Source of the DNA: Margaritifera margaritifera
Taxonomy: Eukaryota > Mollusca > Bivalvia > Unionida > Margaritiferidae
Assembly: GCA_029931535.1 (NCBI GenBank)
Contig: JAQPZY010001346.1
Coordinates: 1,798,001-1,862,000, forward strand
Reading direction: 5' to 3'
Length of the DNA stretch: 64,000 nucleotides
Part shown: positions 11,118 through 23,190 of the stretch, one piece after another
Layout of the letters: the number at the start of each line of letters is the position of its first letter
Numbering within the stretch: the stretch's first letter is position 1
Program-made: the position numbers and the translations under genes
The notes under the pieces: model-generated
Told to the model about the DNA's origin: nothing
The model's database searches: none
What the model saw: only the letters and a program-made list of their open reading frames with translations

Positions 11118-11325
11118 CTGGAATCCAGTAAAGCATCCCCCTGCAATCCTGGGCAGCTGTATGATGAAGATAACATGGCAGGGAGCTGTCCGTCTGTCCT
11201 TCATATTCTGGTGTTCATCCATGACACAGTATCTGGCACAGGCCACCAAGCTGGCATTAGTGTCACCTGAGTCACACTGAACTACAAGGAGTAATTGCTC
11301 CTCTGGGTTTGACTCCAAGAAAGAC
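11118..11325 (-). CDS. RNF213: RNF213-like exon (LLLVVQCDSGD / HVIFIIQLPR)
   Basis: 208 nt (1 + 69 codons), acceptor CTTTCAG, donor TTCCAG|GTTAGT. Contains LLLVVQCDSGDTNASLVACA and RYCVMDEH, then CHVIFIIQLPR and GGCFTGFQ. These are two hydrophobic strands of a Rossmann-like AAA module: the first with a Walker-B-like position occupied by QCDSGD, the second a sensor-type strand. The next exon continues GFQ as CGVWHSVHIDDL. Confidence 0.96.
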
Positions 11326-11547
11326 CTGAAAGGTAGAGAAAATAGAAATTTATCATCTGCTTTGATCTGTATGTTATTTCATTTGACTCTAATCTTTGAA
11401 CTTTTAGTAAACTCTGATTAGAAACCTCTTATAATGCCTGCCATGAAAGTTGGTACAGTCTACCCTTGTGTATCTGATGAAGTCTGTGGCATGAAAAATT
11501 TTCAGATAAATATTAGCTAAAGACAACATATTTATGGGTGCAGTTAC

Positions 11548-11549
<2 letters not shown>

Positions 11550-11603
<54 letters not shown>
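11550..11603. repeat. (GA)27 microsatellite
   Basis: Uninterrupted GA dinucleotide run of about 54 bp inside the intron upstream of the exon at 11325. The serine-leucine open frame over it is a repeat artefact. Confidence 0.97.
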
Positions 11604-11605
<2 letters not shown>

Positions 11606-12889
11606 AATAATGAATAGATGGAAATTTCAAATTACTTGCCTTTACATGTGAATAAAGAACTGTACTGAAAGCTCTCTACATTCAGTTTTTCACTGAGAAT
11701 TTCAGAATGTCTATGTAAATGTTAATAATTAACCAGTCCATTTCAAGCTGTAATATCCACAAACCACATGTAAAGGCCTTTCTCCAAGTCCTCTTGTTGG
11801 AACCTTTGCAAGCATGTTCCTGTGTCTTCCCAGGTTATATTTTTTAAAACAAAAATCTTCATAATGTTAGAGATTGCTGTACATCCAATTTTCAAACTGA
11901 ATACTGTTCAGCAACTTTACAAAAATCTTCTTGGATCCAAGAGGGATTTTTCAGTTTTTGTAGTACTATTTCCTTCTTCATGTGAGGTGTAACATCCAAG
12001 CAGCACTGTATTGCAGGGGGAGTGGAAGATATGTTTTACGTATAAAATTAATATACATATTAATATCTTTATAAACTTCATCGCATTTAAATGTAATGCA
12101 AACAATTTATGCATAGGATTCATAGCAATTGTCTAAAGATGAAAGTGACCTGGATACAACTGAGCACTTTAACACTTAACTGAGTCCACTATTTGACACT
12201 TGTTTTTGTTTAATGATCACTAATCTGGCTCAGTTAGGGGAAGACAACCATAATATTCCTCTGACCGGACATGTATGCTATTAACTGTCATGCCCCAAAA
12301 GCACAACAGAGCAAGGAACTGACATAACTATGTTTCAACAAATTAGGCAGAAGATAATAGTATTGTATAATTGAATCAATAACATGTATATTTCCATCAT
12401 TTCATAACCAAATGATGACACTGGAGTTGGAAGATGTGATATTTGGTTAAACGTGTAAAGGGCGGAGGGGGGGGGGGCAGGAACACATATCTTTTGTGAA
12501 GGCACCACCACCAAAACTTAAATTAATCTTGAGGCACCACCACAAAATCAAAATTATGATTACATCCCCACCATCAGAATATAAATTAAAAAAGGAAACA
12601 GTGTTCTATAACTAAAATCACAAATATCAATATATAAAAATAACGGACAACTATTGGTGCAAGATGGATATTCAAAATGTGAGTTACTTTTTGCAATGCA
12701 GTTTTAAGTTCATTTTGTTTTTCACTCATACAACTGCAGAATTAAATGGGTTTTCATGTTGCTAATGAGCTATTCAACCCCAATTACAAGAAAAAATATC
12801 AATAATTTGTCCTGCATTTAATGTTCTATATAATGATGCATTACACTGCATTCATTACATATCTCATGCTGAAATGTATTTTATTTATT
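11604..12889. other. Intron, no clear feature
   Basis: AT-rich intron sequence. A short G run lies near 12465-12478, and CACCACCA / ACCACC motifs occur at 12500-12570. No coding exon was recognised on either strand. Confidence 0.5.
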
Positions 12890-13085
12890 CATAGTATCCT
12901 TTTTGTATTGGGTTTTACAGTCAATTTACACATAAATGGTCATATAGGGCCAGGTGTCCTCTGAAAGTAGTGATGCAAGAATTTTTAGACACTGAGTTAG
13001 TGTGGATCAAATCCATGTCCCAGAAGTGTGTGGCATACAACATAATCAATTTAGCCCCTCAGCCACACAGGCACTAGTATGCCTG
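12890..13085 (-). mobile_element. tRNA-derived SINE (Leu/Ser-like head)
   Basis: On the minus strand the head reads GTGTGGCTGAGGGGCTAA (A-box-like, as in class II tRNAs) and about 55 bp later CATGGATTTGATCCACA (B-box-like). A tRNA-unrelated tail follows toward 12890 containing TCAGAGGACACCTGGCCCTA in the complementary strand, then TGTAAAACCCAATACAAAA. Diverged from a functional tRNA. Confidence 0.62.
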
Positions 13086-13914
13086 TAAGCTTGAATGAAT
13101 AGTACAGATTTGGTGGTTATGCACAAAATGATTTGCCCCAAAGTCAGACAGATTCTACTTTTAAATAGTATTAGTACACTGTATTAGGAATCTCTTGTAA
13201 TTTCACACCAGTCACTGGTTGTAAATAAATGATAACTGATGACTGTTGGTAAGTTAGGCATTACAAAATGCATGCCTAATACACAAATATTTGACAATGC
13301 AATTTTGTTCTAGTTTTTCAAGTGTTTGTTCTCATGTTTCATTTAATAACTTTAATGTTACTGTTCCTTTTCTAAACTGTTTTCTTTTAACATGTATGTG
13401 TTTAACTGTTGTTTTTACTAATACCTCTCATTTTGTTTCAAATTGTTTCACTTAAGTTTATAAAGTGTCACTGACAAGTAATTGGCACACCGTACTGGCC
13501 TATGGTGTTCACAGGATGAAACACACCAATGGATGATACATTTCTTTACCCAGTTTATAAAAAATTTGAATGTGTGAAAAGTTAAACCAAGGCTTTAAAA
13601 CAATACATATAATTCAAATGCAAAACAATACTTTGGATTGTTGAGATTTTTTTCTAGATTGGACATCTTTAGTACAACTATGTTACTGGGTGTGTCTTAC
13701 TCCCTTGCCACCCCCCCCCTCGTCCTCTACCACAAACCAAAACTATATTTATTACTTTTATTTAAAAAACAATTACAAAAGGAATACACCACAAGTGAGC
13801 TAGAAATTATTGTCTATCAAAGTATCAATGTCAGAATAATGAAAAAAATATTGGTTTTAATTGTAAAACCAAAAATGCAGAAATGTATAAATTAAGCAGC
13901 ATTAGAGTAATGCA
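13086..13914. other. Intron, no clear feature
   Basis: AT-rich sequence with a C run near 13713-13721. The 85-codon plus-strand frame at 13638-13895 shows no known motif and is not supported as a gene. Confidence 0.45.
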
Positions 13915-14130
13915 TACAAACCAGAGTCCCTAGAAGGGATTGATGCTCTACTGGCTGAAAAGAATTTCAAGGAATTCAAGATAAGATCATTTCTTCCTTT
14001 TAACTGCTGAATGTTGAAACCATCTCTGATATTCTTCAGCAATAACACAACCTTCAAATTAGCTGCTGTGGTGGACATATTGGATGTCGCATTGGAACCA
14101 TTTTCATTTAGGACCAACAAGACACAAAAA
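13915..14130 (+). repeat. R1 head plus one core unit
   Basis: Starts GAGTCCCTAGAAGGGATTGA TGCTCTACTGGC, then CTTTTAACTGCTGAATGTTG and AACCATCTCTGATATTCTTC, followed by one core unit (TGTGGTGGACATATTGGAT and TTTTCATTTAGGACCAAC). It then diverges into unrelated sequence. Confidence 0.75.
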
Positions 14131-14984
14131 AAAAAGTTTTTGTCCAAGTATGAAAATGGTGGGTCATCAAGGATGGTGGGTTCATCTGATTTGTGGTGAT
14201 CTTTGTTGCTAGCATTAAGTTTACACTGGCTATTATTGTGAATGGTCTTGAGAGCAGTCTGCCAAGACAGTGACTGGCAGTAAGCACTGTGCCATACACT
14301 ATTGGTTTCACTAGATAAGTAAAAACCAAGTTCAGATAACCACCTTCACTGGAGGTGGTCAATAATTTAAATCAGTAATTGAATCATTCCGACTGACAAA
14401 CATGGCAGATATTCATTGTCTCAAAATGGCTGATGTTTACTGCCAGCATCGAAAAGCACTTCTATGCAGATGGTATAAAGGTGTTGAAATGCAGTTGTAT
14501 GCCAATCAGACCTAATGCCGTAGAGGCATCCAAAAGTTCTTATGCAAGGTAAAAGGTTAAAGAGCAACTCTATTGGTACATTCAAATTTATTGGTGGTAA
14601 CTGAGTGTCAAGAGACCAGGGAATGAGAAATCGAAGGAGCACTGTATGTTCTTCCACACATTCTAATAAAATAATAATCCTATTGAATGACAGATTAATA
14701 TTAAATGCTGTATTTTCTTTTTCATACAACTAAGCTGTAAAATGAACAATGTGACTTGAAAGGTTTTCTTTTCTATGGACAAAGGTATTTTCACACACAC
14801 ACATGCACACACAAGAAATCACTCGATTGATAACTGTTATACTGTAATAATACAAGCTCCTGGAAAGTATAGTAGCAAGGTAAATGAATATAGTTTCGAT
14901 CATATTTATTGGAACCAGGTCCAAAACCTATACTGAGTATTACATTCCTGAGAAGGACCTTTTTAAAGCAACAAGTCTGTTTGG

Positions 14985-15137
14985 CTTAGAAGTCAAGAAT
15001 AGGTTTTCCATCTGGTTCCTGTGGAAACAACATCACTGCCAGGGAAGCCACTGCAAACACAATATTGGGAAAGAGGATGTCCTAAAGTATAGTTCTGCTA
15101 AGTTTTATTCAAATTGGCTTGGCCATTCTGGAGAAGT
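14985..15137 (+). repeat. Single R5 unit
   Basis: One unit of the R5 family: AATAGGTTTTCCATCTGGTT, CCAGGGAAGCCACTGCAAAC, GAGGATGTCCTAAAGTATAG, and TTGGCTTGGCCATTCTGG AGAAGTC. The R1 element follows directly, as if R5 and R1 were parts of one composite. Confidence 0.7.
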
Positions 15138-16650
15138 CAACAAGAGTCCCCTGAAGGGACTGATGCTTTAGTGGCCGGAAAGAACTTCCAGGAATTTCAG
15201 ATAAGACCATTTCTTCCTTTTAACGCCTGAGTGTTGAAACCATCTCTGATATTCTTCAGCAATAACAAGATTTTAAAATTACTGTTGTGGACATCAGATT
15301 GGCACCATTTTCATTTAGGACCAACAAGACATCATTTAGGACCAACAATACATCATAAGAAATCTTCTGGTGGAAACCCCATGCTGATATGACTTTCCAT
15401 TTTGGAGTAGTAACAATAACAAGATTTTCAAGATGGCTGCCATGATGGCCATATTGGATATCAGATTGGCACCATTTCCATTTAGGACCAACCAGACTGC
15501 ATAAAGAGGTGTTTCAGTGAAAGCACAATATCGATATTACCAGCCAAGGAGTTGTAGCTATAACAAGATTTTCAAGATTCCCATTATGGTGGCCATATTG
15601 GAATTCAGATCAGCACCATTTTACATTCACAACCAACTCGACATCATAAGAAGTCTTTCAGTGAAAACCTCATGCTGATATGACAATTCATTCAGAAGTA
15701 GTAATAAGATTTTCAAGACAGCCACTGTGGTGGCCATATTGGATGTCTGAGAGGAACCATTTTCATTTAGGACACATCATAAGAAGTCATTTAGTAAACA
15801 CTCCATGTTGATACGACCAGCCATTCAGGAGGAGTTGCAATAACAAGATTTTCAAGATAACCGCTGTGGTGGCCATACTGGATCTGCACGCAGCACCCCA
15901 TTTCATTTAGGACCAACTAGACATCGTAAGAAGTTTTATGGTGAAAACCCCATGCAAAATGACTTTTTTGTTCAGGAGGAGTATCGATAACAAGATTTTC
16001 AAGATGGCAGCAATGGTGGCCATATTGAATATCAGATTGGCACCATTTTCATTTAGGACCAACTAGACATCATAAGAAATCTTTCAGTGAAAACACCATG
16101 TTGATATGACCATCCATTCAGGAAGAGCATTGATAACAAGATTTTCAAGATGACAAGTGTGGCAGCCATACTGGGCATCAGATTGGCACCATTTTCATTT
16201 AGGACCAACTGGACATCATAAGAAGTCTTCTGATGAAAACCCCATGTCAATATGACTTTCCATTGAGGATGAGTAGCAATAACAAGATTTTAAATATGGC
16301 TGCCGTGGTGGCCATGTTGGACATCAGATTGGCACCATTTCATTTAGGACCAACTAGAGATCATAAGAAGTCTTTTAGTGAAAACCCCATGCTGATATGA
16401 CCGTCTATTCAGGAGGAGTAACGATAACAAGCTTTTCAAGATGTCTGCTGTTATGGCCATATTAGATGTCCAAACGGCACCATTTTCATTTAGAACCAAC
16501 TAGACCATGGGATAAATATGTCTGTAAAGTTTCATGGCAATCCTCCAAGTAGTTTAGGATGAGTAGCAATAACAACCTTGTGCTAATGTACAGACAACAG
16601 ATGACAGACCATCCCCATAAGCACTTCTAGTCATTGACCAGTAGAGCTAA
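15138..16650 (+). mobile_element. R1 element with about 9 tandem core units (pearl-like)
   Basis: Head (GAGTCCCCTGAAGGGACTGA, TGTTGAAACCATCTCTGATA TTC), then about nine diverged core units with the markers AACAAGATTTTCAAGATGGC, GTGGCCATATTGGATATCAG, GCACCATTTTCATTTAGGAC, CATCATAAGAAGTCTTT and ACCCCATGCTGATATGAC. Marker spacing is 140-148 bp. The tail has GTAAAGTTTCATGGCAATCC, ACAACAGATGACAGACCATC CCATAAGC and CAGTAGAGCTAAAAA. A fixed head and tail around a variable number of core units is the design of the molluscan pearl elements. No transposase is present. Confidence 0.8.
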
Positions 16651-17285
16651 AAATGGGTTTTCCGCCGGTTGCCTAGAAAGCCACATGATTGCTAGGAAAG
16701 CCACCCTGCACACAATTCTGACAGAGAATATCCAAAGGAACATTTCTGCCAGCTCAGCCATTCTGGAGAAGTCACAAATAGATTTTCCACTTGGTTGATA
16801 TGGAAGTCAAACCAATGTTAGGAAAACTACCATGTACAGTTTTGATTGAGTGTGTCCTAAGAAACATTTTTGGCAAGTGTGATCCAAAGTGGCTCAGTCA
16901 TTCTGAAGAAAACGTGGAATATAAGTCAAAAATAAGTTTTCTACCTGGTTGCTATGGAAGCTACACCAAGTATAGTGGAACCATCCTGGAAACAATTTTT
17001 TTGTAGAACACATCAAAAGAAACATGTCTGACTTGCTTTATTCAAACTGGCTTGGCCATTCTGAAGAAGTGGAAATTAGGTTTTCTATCTGATTGTTACA
17101 GAAGCCACACCATTGGTGGGTAAGCCACCCCAAAATATATTTTGATAGAGGATGTCCTAAGAAAAATGTATGCCACATTTCATCCAAAGTGGCTCATCAA
17201 TGGGATACTGATTTTCAAAGGTTTCATGGTTTGCTACAAAACCATGAATTTAAAGATCCAACTATGATCCTACTGTGGAAATAAT
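16651..17285 (+). repeat. R5 tandem array, about 4 units
   Basis: Four diverged units marked by GGTTTTCC-ACCTGGTTG, TATGGAAGCTACACCAA, GTGTCCTAAGAAACATTT, and CATTCTGAAGAAGT, with spacing of about 130-150 bp. It abuts the R1 tail on the left and ends about 160 bp before the exon at 17444-17580. Confidence 0.75.
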
Positions 17286-17443
17286 ATGACACTTCCCCAA
17301 TCCATGAATTTAAGTACTGACAAAAGTATAATTTTTCATAAAACTATAAAAGTGATAATTATGAATTTTTTTTATTTAAGTATGTCCTAATTTCTCAACC
17401 ACAGATTATATTCTCAGTATATAAGCCTTTTATTTTCTTTAAC

Positions 17444-17580
17444 CTGATTTTTCGACTGAACTGCTGCTCAGTGTCAAAGGATTGAAGAGTTTCCAGTGCA
17501 ATCCTCTTAGGTGGAATTCCTGCTGCCTGATGTACATCTGACTTATCTGCTGTTGATAGAAGCTTGGAGTGAGTTGTTAT
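17444..17580 (-). CDS. RNF213: RNF213-like exon (LQSFDTEQQFSRKIR)
   Basis: 137 nt (45 codons plus AG), acceptor TTTTTCAG, donor AATCAG|GTTAAA. Begins ITTHSKLLSTADKSDVHQAA and ends RIALETLQSFDTEQQFSRKI. TTHSKLL followed by LQxFDTExxF is the conserved RNF213 pair at this point. The arginine split at the 3' border is completed by G of the next exon. An R5 array ends about 160 bp beyond the donor. Confidence 0.96.
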
Positions 17581-18740
17581 CTGAAAAATGTGGGAGTCTA
17601 GTTTAACACATATTATCTATTACTTTTCTCAATTTCCGTGTTTCAAAATAGTCTAGGTTTTTAATCTAGATCTTGGGTCCATCTAATTCTTTTTAGCATA
17701 AACTTCAACATGGGCATAAAATCCAAAATTCTGGCTCTAAGAGCACCCTTTTGTGAAAAAGATGAGAGAAAGTAGGGGAACACAGACAGAAAAGAAGGGT
17801 AGAATCATGCAACTGACTCACCTTTTGTATTTGAACCAACCATATCTCTACTCACATATCTAGTCCTCCAATCCAGAAAACTTCTTTTTCCAGGAATAAA
17901 CAGATTCCACACTGCTGCATGCAACCTTTATCTGAAACTGCAGTTCAGACAAGGCTGACATACTGCTTCTACCACTCATGAAATACACAGATCAGGCTGC
18001 AAACTCAAACTGATAACATCAGTGCACCTGATGTTCCCTTAAAACTCCATGAATTATTGATAAGAAAACTCTGAGAGCCAAAGAACCTCTCTATGATAGT
18101 TAGTACAGATTATATGAATAAAAAGTCTCCAAAATTTTTAAAAGAAGAGATTGTAGGGCTGATTTGAAGAAAAGTAGGGAAAGTAGGGAGCCCAATGAAA
18201 GAGTAAAAAAAGTAGGGAAAAGTATGATCAGCTGAAAGCCTGACAATTTTTAAAAATAATGTCCATGGATTTTTTTTCCAATGAAAATTGTATAAGATCA
18301 AGAGATTTGCACTTTAATATGATTTTCTTGTAAATTTTACTGATCTAAGTTAACCCAATGCACAAATGATTTATTGCCATACTGACTATTTGTTTTTGAA
18401 CAATGTATACTTTCTGACACCACAAATTTGATGTCAGTTTATTATGTGTGTTTATGCCTTGTAGTTTCTTTTTTTGAGGAAATTTAATTCTGCACTTATG
18501 TTTTCAGACACAACTGTATCTCTACAATTATAAGACAAGAGGGACAGACTAATATTATTCTTACAAAGTTGAGGATGGGCTTGCTTATTATCAGAAATAG
18601 CCTCTATAAGTTACAGCAAAACTATTGAAAAATAGAAGTACCATGATTAATAATGCACTGAGTTTGCTGGCTCTGCTAATATAACAAAGACCATTTGTTC
18701 TAAACTGTTGACAAAAAGTCTCAATCATAAAATATTATAA
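17581..18740. other. Intron, no recognised feature
   Basis: AT-rich intron. Repeated AGTAGGGA motifs occur at 18170-18225. No exon, RNA gene or mobile element was recognised. Confidence 0.5.
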
Positions 18741-18812
18741 ATATATGTCACCTTATATTAAAAAAATAACCATTAAATATATGTCACCTTATATTAAAAA
18801 AATAACCATTCA
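18741..18812. repeat. 36-bp tandem duplication
   Basis: Two exact adjacent copies of a 36-bp unit (ATATATGTCACCTTATATTA AAAAAATAACC ATT) starting at 18741 and 18777. Confidence 0.93.
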
Positions 18813-19046
18813 AGCCATGATCACGAAAGTAATTTTAACACATTCATTGTGGATGATACTAAACCTTAAAACTGTTTTAACATTATGTAAAATTTCAGTC
18901 AGTTTTTGTCCTATTTTGTCAATATTCATTTTGTATTTTATCCAATGGCAACCCCTGAAAACCATCTCAGTAATAGTTGTGATTTTTATTATGCTTGTGT
19001 TTTTCTGAAATTGAAATAAACTACAGTAGACAAAACCAAGCAAGTA

Positions 19047-19944
19047 CCATATTTATCTGATGACTAGACCAATGCTTGGTCTTCCACTTTTACAAATCTT
19101 TGGCAAAACGTGGCAAAACTAGAAGGGATTTCTTTGAAAAGTAAACAACATGTCTCCCCCCAAACAAACAAAAACCATGACAATGTCATTTGGAAACACT
19201 GGTATATGACTGAAGGAAGGGAAAAATCTAGCAAGGTGAACAAAATACAATTTTGTTAGGAGTTTGATAAAGAAAGTCCCCGATTTTTAAGACTGAATTT
19301 AAGTCTCCCTCTCATTACATTAAAACAGTCAATTTAAGCAGCAAACAGAAAGCATCAGTTCTGTACACAATTAGGATCAGTTTGACATTTGTCCAAAAGA
19401 CAGTCTAAGAGACTAAAATCTTGTACCCCCTCCCCCAATTTTTTTTTTTTTAAAAACAATGCTGACCAAATAAACTATAAAAATGTAGAAAAATAGGTAT
19501 AATGAACAAGTAATCTACATGACTACATGTGCCTACAAACATGCATGTTACATTTTATTTGTCCGCCATAAATCGTCTCTGCTAAATTGTGCTAACAGGT
19601 TGTTTGTCAAAAAATTCAAATGTGTAAGTAAAAAAAGGAATAACTGCTGTATAGTAATGGCTTGAAAATATAATCAGATCATCTACTTATTAATAACGAT
19701 ATGCATACCATATTTTATTTGTCTACCTCAAATAATTTTTGCTTAAATATGCATGCAAGGTTTTCATGAAAAAGTTCACAAAGTTTTAAAATATCTCATA
19801 AATAGAAAACTAATCATTTTTGAGCTATATTGCTTACAATAAAGTGTGATGGGTAAGAAAGCATTGTCCAATAATAAACCCATACCACATTTTTCAACAA
19901 ATTTACAAGGATGGTTCCTTGGGCTTATCATGGGAGAAATACTG
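19047..19944. mobile_element. Old TA-flanked inverted-repeat element (MITE), tentative
   Basis: Left end CCATATTTATCTGATGACTA (after TA at 19045-19046). The right end, in reverse complement, reads CAGTATTTCTCCCATGATAA (before TA at 19945-19946). The ends match at roughly two thirds of about 28 positions, and their pattern resembles the ends of the element at 53257. About 0.9 kb, no ORF. The divergence means it is old or the call is wrong. Confidence 0.42.
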
Positions 19945-20316
19945 TAATGCCCATTTTTATTAAATTTTCTTGTATTAATCTACATGCCAAGCATGATTAA
20001 TTTGTGGTTTGAACTCGGGGGTAGTCCTTTATCACAAGTGCTAATTTTGCTGCATGGACTTTGGTTTTCTGTTTGTTTAATTTTGGACACTGAATTTAAT
20101 ATTTTTGTATGTTTTTGGACAACAAAATATTGTATTTGTTTTGTCATCCAAAACCAAATGGAAAATAAAGTAATAGTAACAGTTTTGAGTTTGAGTACAA
20201 ACTTGTGCTGATAGGTTTTATTAGCCTCCAGACCTAATCCAACTATATATAGTTCATTGATTAAAGTAAATTCTGATGCAAAACGTACATGCTAACATTC
20301 ATATTCTTAGCATTAC

Positions 20317-20514
20317 CTGTGCAAACAGCTCTGGTGTTTGCTGTGTGTGTAACTTGAAATGCAGATACTGAGCCAAATTCTCATGATACTGCTCTCTCAT
20401 GTACACTTGTGTCAGCATTATCTTCTCCTGCTGTGCCAGACCACATCTTTCTAGTCGCACCACAGAATCTGGGGTGGCACACCACAGCAGCAGTCTTTTG
20501 GCTTCATCAAGAAT
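20317..20514 (-). CDS. RNF213: RNF213-like exon (AKRLLLWCATPDSVVRL)
   Basis: 198 nt, 66 codons, phase 0 at both ends, acceptor TTTTTAG, donor GCACAG|GTAATG. Starts ILDEAKRLLLWCATPDSVV and continues RLERCGLAQQEKI, ending TQQTPELFAQ. The block AKxLLLxCATPDxVVRL is an RNF213 hallmark, in which the CATPD loop follows a helix. The remainder (VYMREQYHENLAQYLHF) is a tyrosine- and histidine-rich helix. Element B is inserted upstream in the same intron. Confidence 0.96.
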
Positions 20515-21514
20515 CTAAAAATAGATGAATCTAGAACAGATTATAGAATAACATAAAAGCCTACAATCATTCTTCCATGATATAAACATGCTTGATGATA
20601 CAACCATCCCACATTTCTATAAAATTTTGGTAAATTGCTACATAATTTTGGTAGAATGGAGTTGTATTCACCAAGATTCTTCCACATACAAAGTAGCACG
20701 GCTGCAGCCAATATTGTCTGAGAAACTGAACTAAATGTAAAACTTCACCACAATCACTAACTCAGAATTGTGTGTGTGTAAGAGTGATGTAATTGTGGTT
20801 GGAGGGTATTGCAATCACCAAAATGTACCCTAACACAATACAGCATAAATCTGAAGCTAAAAATGCCTGAAAAAATTAAAGGTAACACTAACTGCCCCTA
20901 CCACATTTGTGGTGGGGCATATCAATGGCCATCGAGAGTACTATGTTTAATAATCTTCTTTGTTGATAAATGAAACTTTTGCGCAAAAATTTAGTTTTCT
21001 GGGGCTAATCTAATCTTAATTATGTAATATTTACCTGCTTTCATTGCATTACTAACTCTTTTCCTGGCACTAGTCTCCACTCTAAGATGAATATTGCCTC
21101 CTCCAATCAGGTCTAGAGCCAAAAAAAACCTGATCCCAGTCTGATTAGTTATCTATTTCTGTTCATTTGGAAATTAGCCTTTTCTGATTTTGACAGAGGC
21201 TGAACGACATCAAAGTGTAGAGGGAGAAGGGAATTAGGCAATAATAGTGCTACATAATTAAAATTAGTTTTACCCCTCAAAATAACTACATTTTAATTGT
21301 AGTAATACATTACTGGCTACTATTGCATTGCTGAATTTATCCAAACAGTGGGAGGCTAATGGCCTAAAGATAAGCTGTCAAAGTTAACCTACCATTTGCT
21401 GTCAGTAGGATGCTGTACTGCAGACTGGAGGATGGCCTGACAACTTGTTGGGCTGACACAATAGGACCTAATGCGTCAATGCCTTTGCTCTGGTGCAACA
21501 ATGATTAAAGGTAG

Positions 21515-22249
21515 CAGACATGCCAACCTGAACAAGGCCTTCTCAGTACATCAGTTAATATTTTTCCATAAGTTAGACCAATTTTCAGTAAGGTGTAACA
21601 AAATATCATGTACTGCTATTGTCACCTTGGAAAACATGCATTTGAAAAGTTCAGAAGTGTGATCTGATGCAGCAAAGACAAACACTGTGTTCAGCTAAAA
21701 AGTTTCTAAAGCACACTTAGGGCTTAGTGACCTCCAATACAGTTTCAGAAACTGCATTTCCAAATGCAATGAGCTCAATCACTTCTTGCTAAATCTCTCA
21801 AATTGATGTAATCTTTGTCTTTTTTTAATTTCATGTGGAGATGGCAATCATCTCTCCCACCATGAGACATATTGAAATCAACATATGATGTCCAATTTAC
21901 ATAATTGTTGCTTTTCCTGCTTTTTCTCCAAGAATCTGAATATTCATTTTTACACTTTTGTGTTCATTGTTTGAACTTTATAAGAGGCTGATTGTCCTTT
22001 TTGCCCTCAATGTGTTTTGTTTGTTGGACAACGTTTCTAGAAAATGCTATAATCATGGGCAGATTAAAGCATCTGATGTACTCCTGTAAAGTTAGTCTGG
22101 TTCCCTGACCAAATTGACTGAATCTAACAGGAAAATTCAGATCCAACCAAACCCAACAAGCCATTATCTGGATAGACCACAATGATCATATTTTAATATT
22201 TTTTTCTGTTATTCCATAAGTTCATAATTTATAAGGGTTGGCAGGTCTC
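21515..22249. mobile_element. Nested inverted-repeat insertion in element B
   Basis: Ends CAGACATGCCAACC at the left and, in reverse complement, GAGACCTGCCAACC at the right (12 of 14 match). It is flanked by AGGTAG at 21509-21514 and 22250-22255. In copy C the corresponding place (near 5735-5760) reads continuously through one copy of the target (TTACCTTTGATCAATG), so C shows the empty site. About 735 bp, no transposase. Terminal CAG and a 6-8 bp duplication suggest a hAT-like origin (inference). Confidence 0.62.
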
Positions 22250-22299
22250 AGGTAGAACAAAGAGAAAGTGCAGTGAGACTGCTAGAATGCAGTTTTCAT

Positions 22300-23190
22300 A
22301 ATATCATCCAGGAAGATTGATTAAGAAAGGCCCAAGGTGCAATAATATCCCTGAACTCATGAGCTGTTGATTTTCATATAAGAAATTGGATCTTCCGAAG
22401 TGAGAGATTGATAAGCTCTTTTGATAGAATAATCCACTTTGAGATGGTGGCTGCCAAAATATCAGAGGTACCTTTGAGAGGGAGAAAGAGAAAGTTATGA
22501 CCATTTCTTTTACTTTTAGATTCAGCCAAATAAAAACATAAGGCCCTAACTGGGCAAAGAAGCCTATTTTGCTCATCCCCATCACAGATGTGACTGGGAC
22601 TGGGAATTCAGTAGAATCAGGGCCTACTGAAGATAAGTGATTCTTGGCCAGAAACCCAGATTGGCAAAGAAAAGAAACTGAATCATACTTACCATTGTGC
22701 TATAAACAACACTTTTCCACTGATAAGGCATGAGTTTCAGTTTTTCTCCATGCCGATGCTAGGGATAAAAGGAAGACTATTATAAAGGTAAGGTTCTCGA
22801 AGGAAGCTTCACTCAAAGGTTCATAAGAAAGTTTAGGTAACAACCAAAAACACACAAAAGGTTCCACCAAGGCATTAAAGCATGAGATACTGGTAGCTCA
22901 AAGTACCTAATTAGCTCTGAAAGATGAGGGTCAAACCCAATGGTGGACCCCATAGAGAACTTGAGAGTATTAGGGAGAGCTGCCTTATAGCCCTTAATGG
23001 TGAATGCTCTGCAATCTTTTTCCTTGAAAAGAAAGAGAAGTAAATCTGCAACTGCATTTACATGGGGACAGATAGTATCAATATGTTTCTTCCTACACCA
23101 ATTATAAAATATTCTCCACTGGACATTATAAACTTTGGAAGTCAATTGCTTCTGAGCCTGGGTCAATGCAGTTGGCAACCTTGCTCAAAA
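22300..23190 (-). pseudogene. Element B tyrosine recombinase
   Basis: The N-terminal domain is well preserved for 121 codons (23178-22813): ALTQAQKQLTSKVYNVQWRI, FYNWCRKKHIDTICPHVNAV, FLFKEKDCRAFTIKGYKAAL, HLSELIRYFELPVSHALMP. The catalytic half is broken. Near 22440-22310 it gives SKELINLSLRK, a stop, STAHEFRDIIAPWAFLNQSS. HEFRDI aligns with the H-x-x-R block of copy C (HEVRTI). Confidence 0.85.

Noticed and set aside
11404..11607. Serine-leucine repeat open frame
   Set aside because: Artefact of the (GA)n microsatellite.
16053..16250. Minus-strand frame with repeated NENG and DVQLV-like words, also at 14147 and 56729
   Set aside because: All are reverse translations of R1 core units, so the similarity reflects the repeat, not a protein family.
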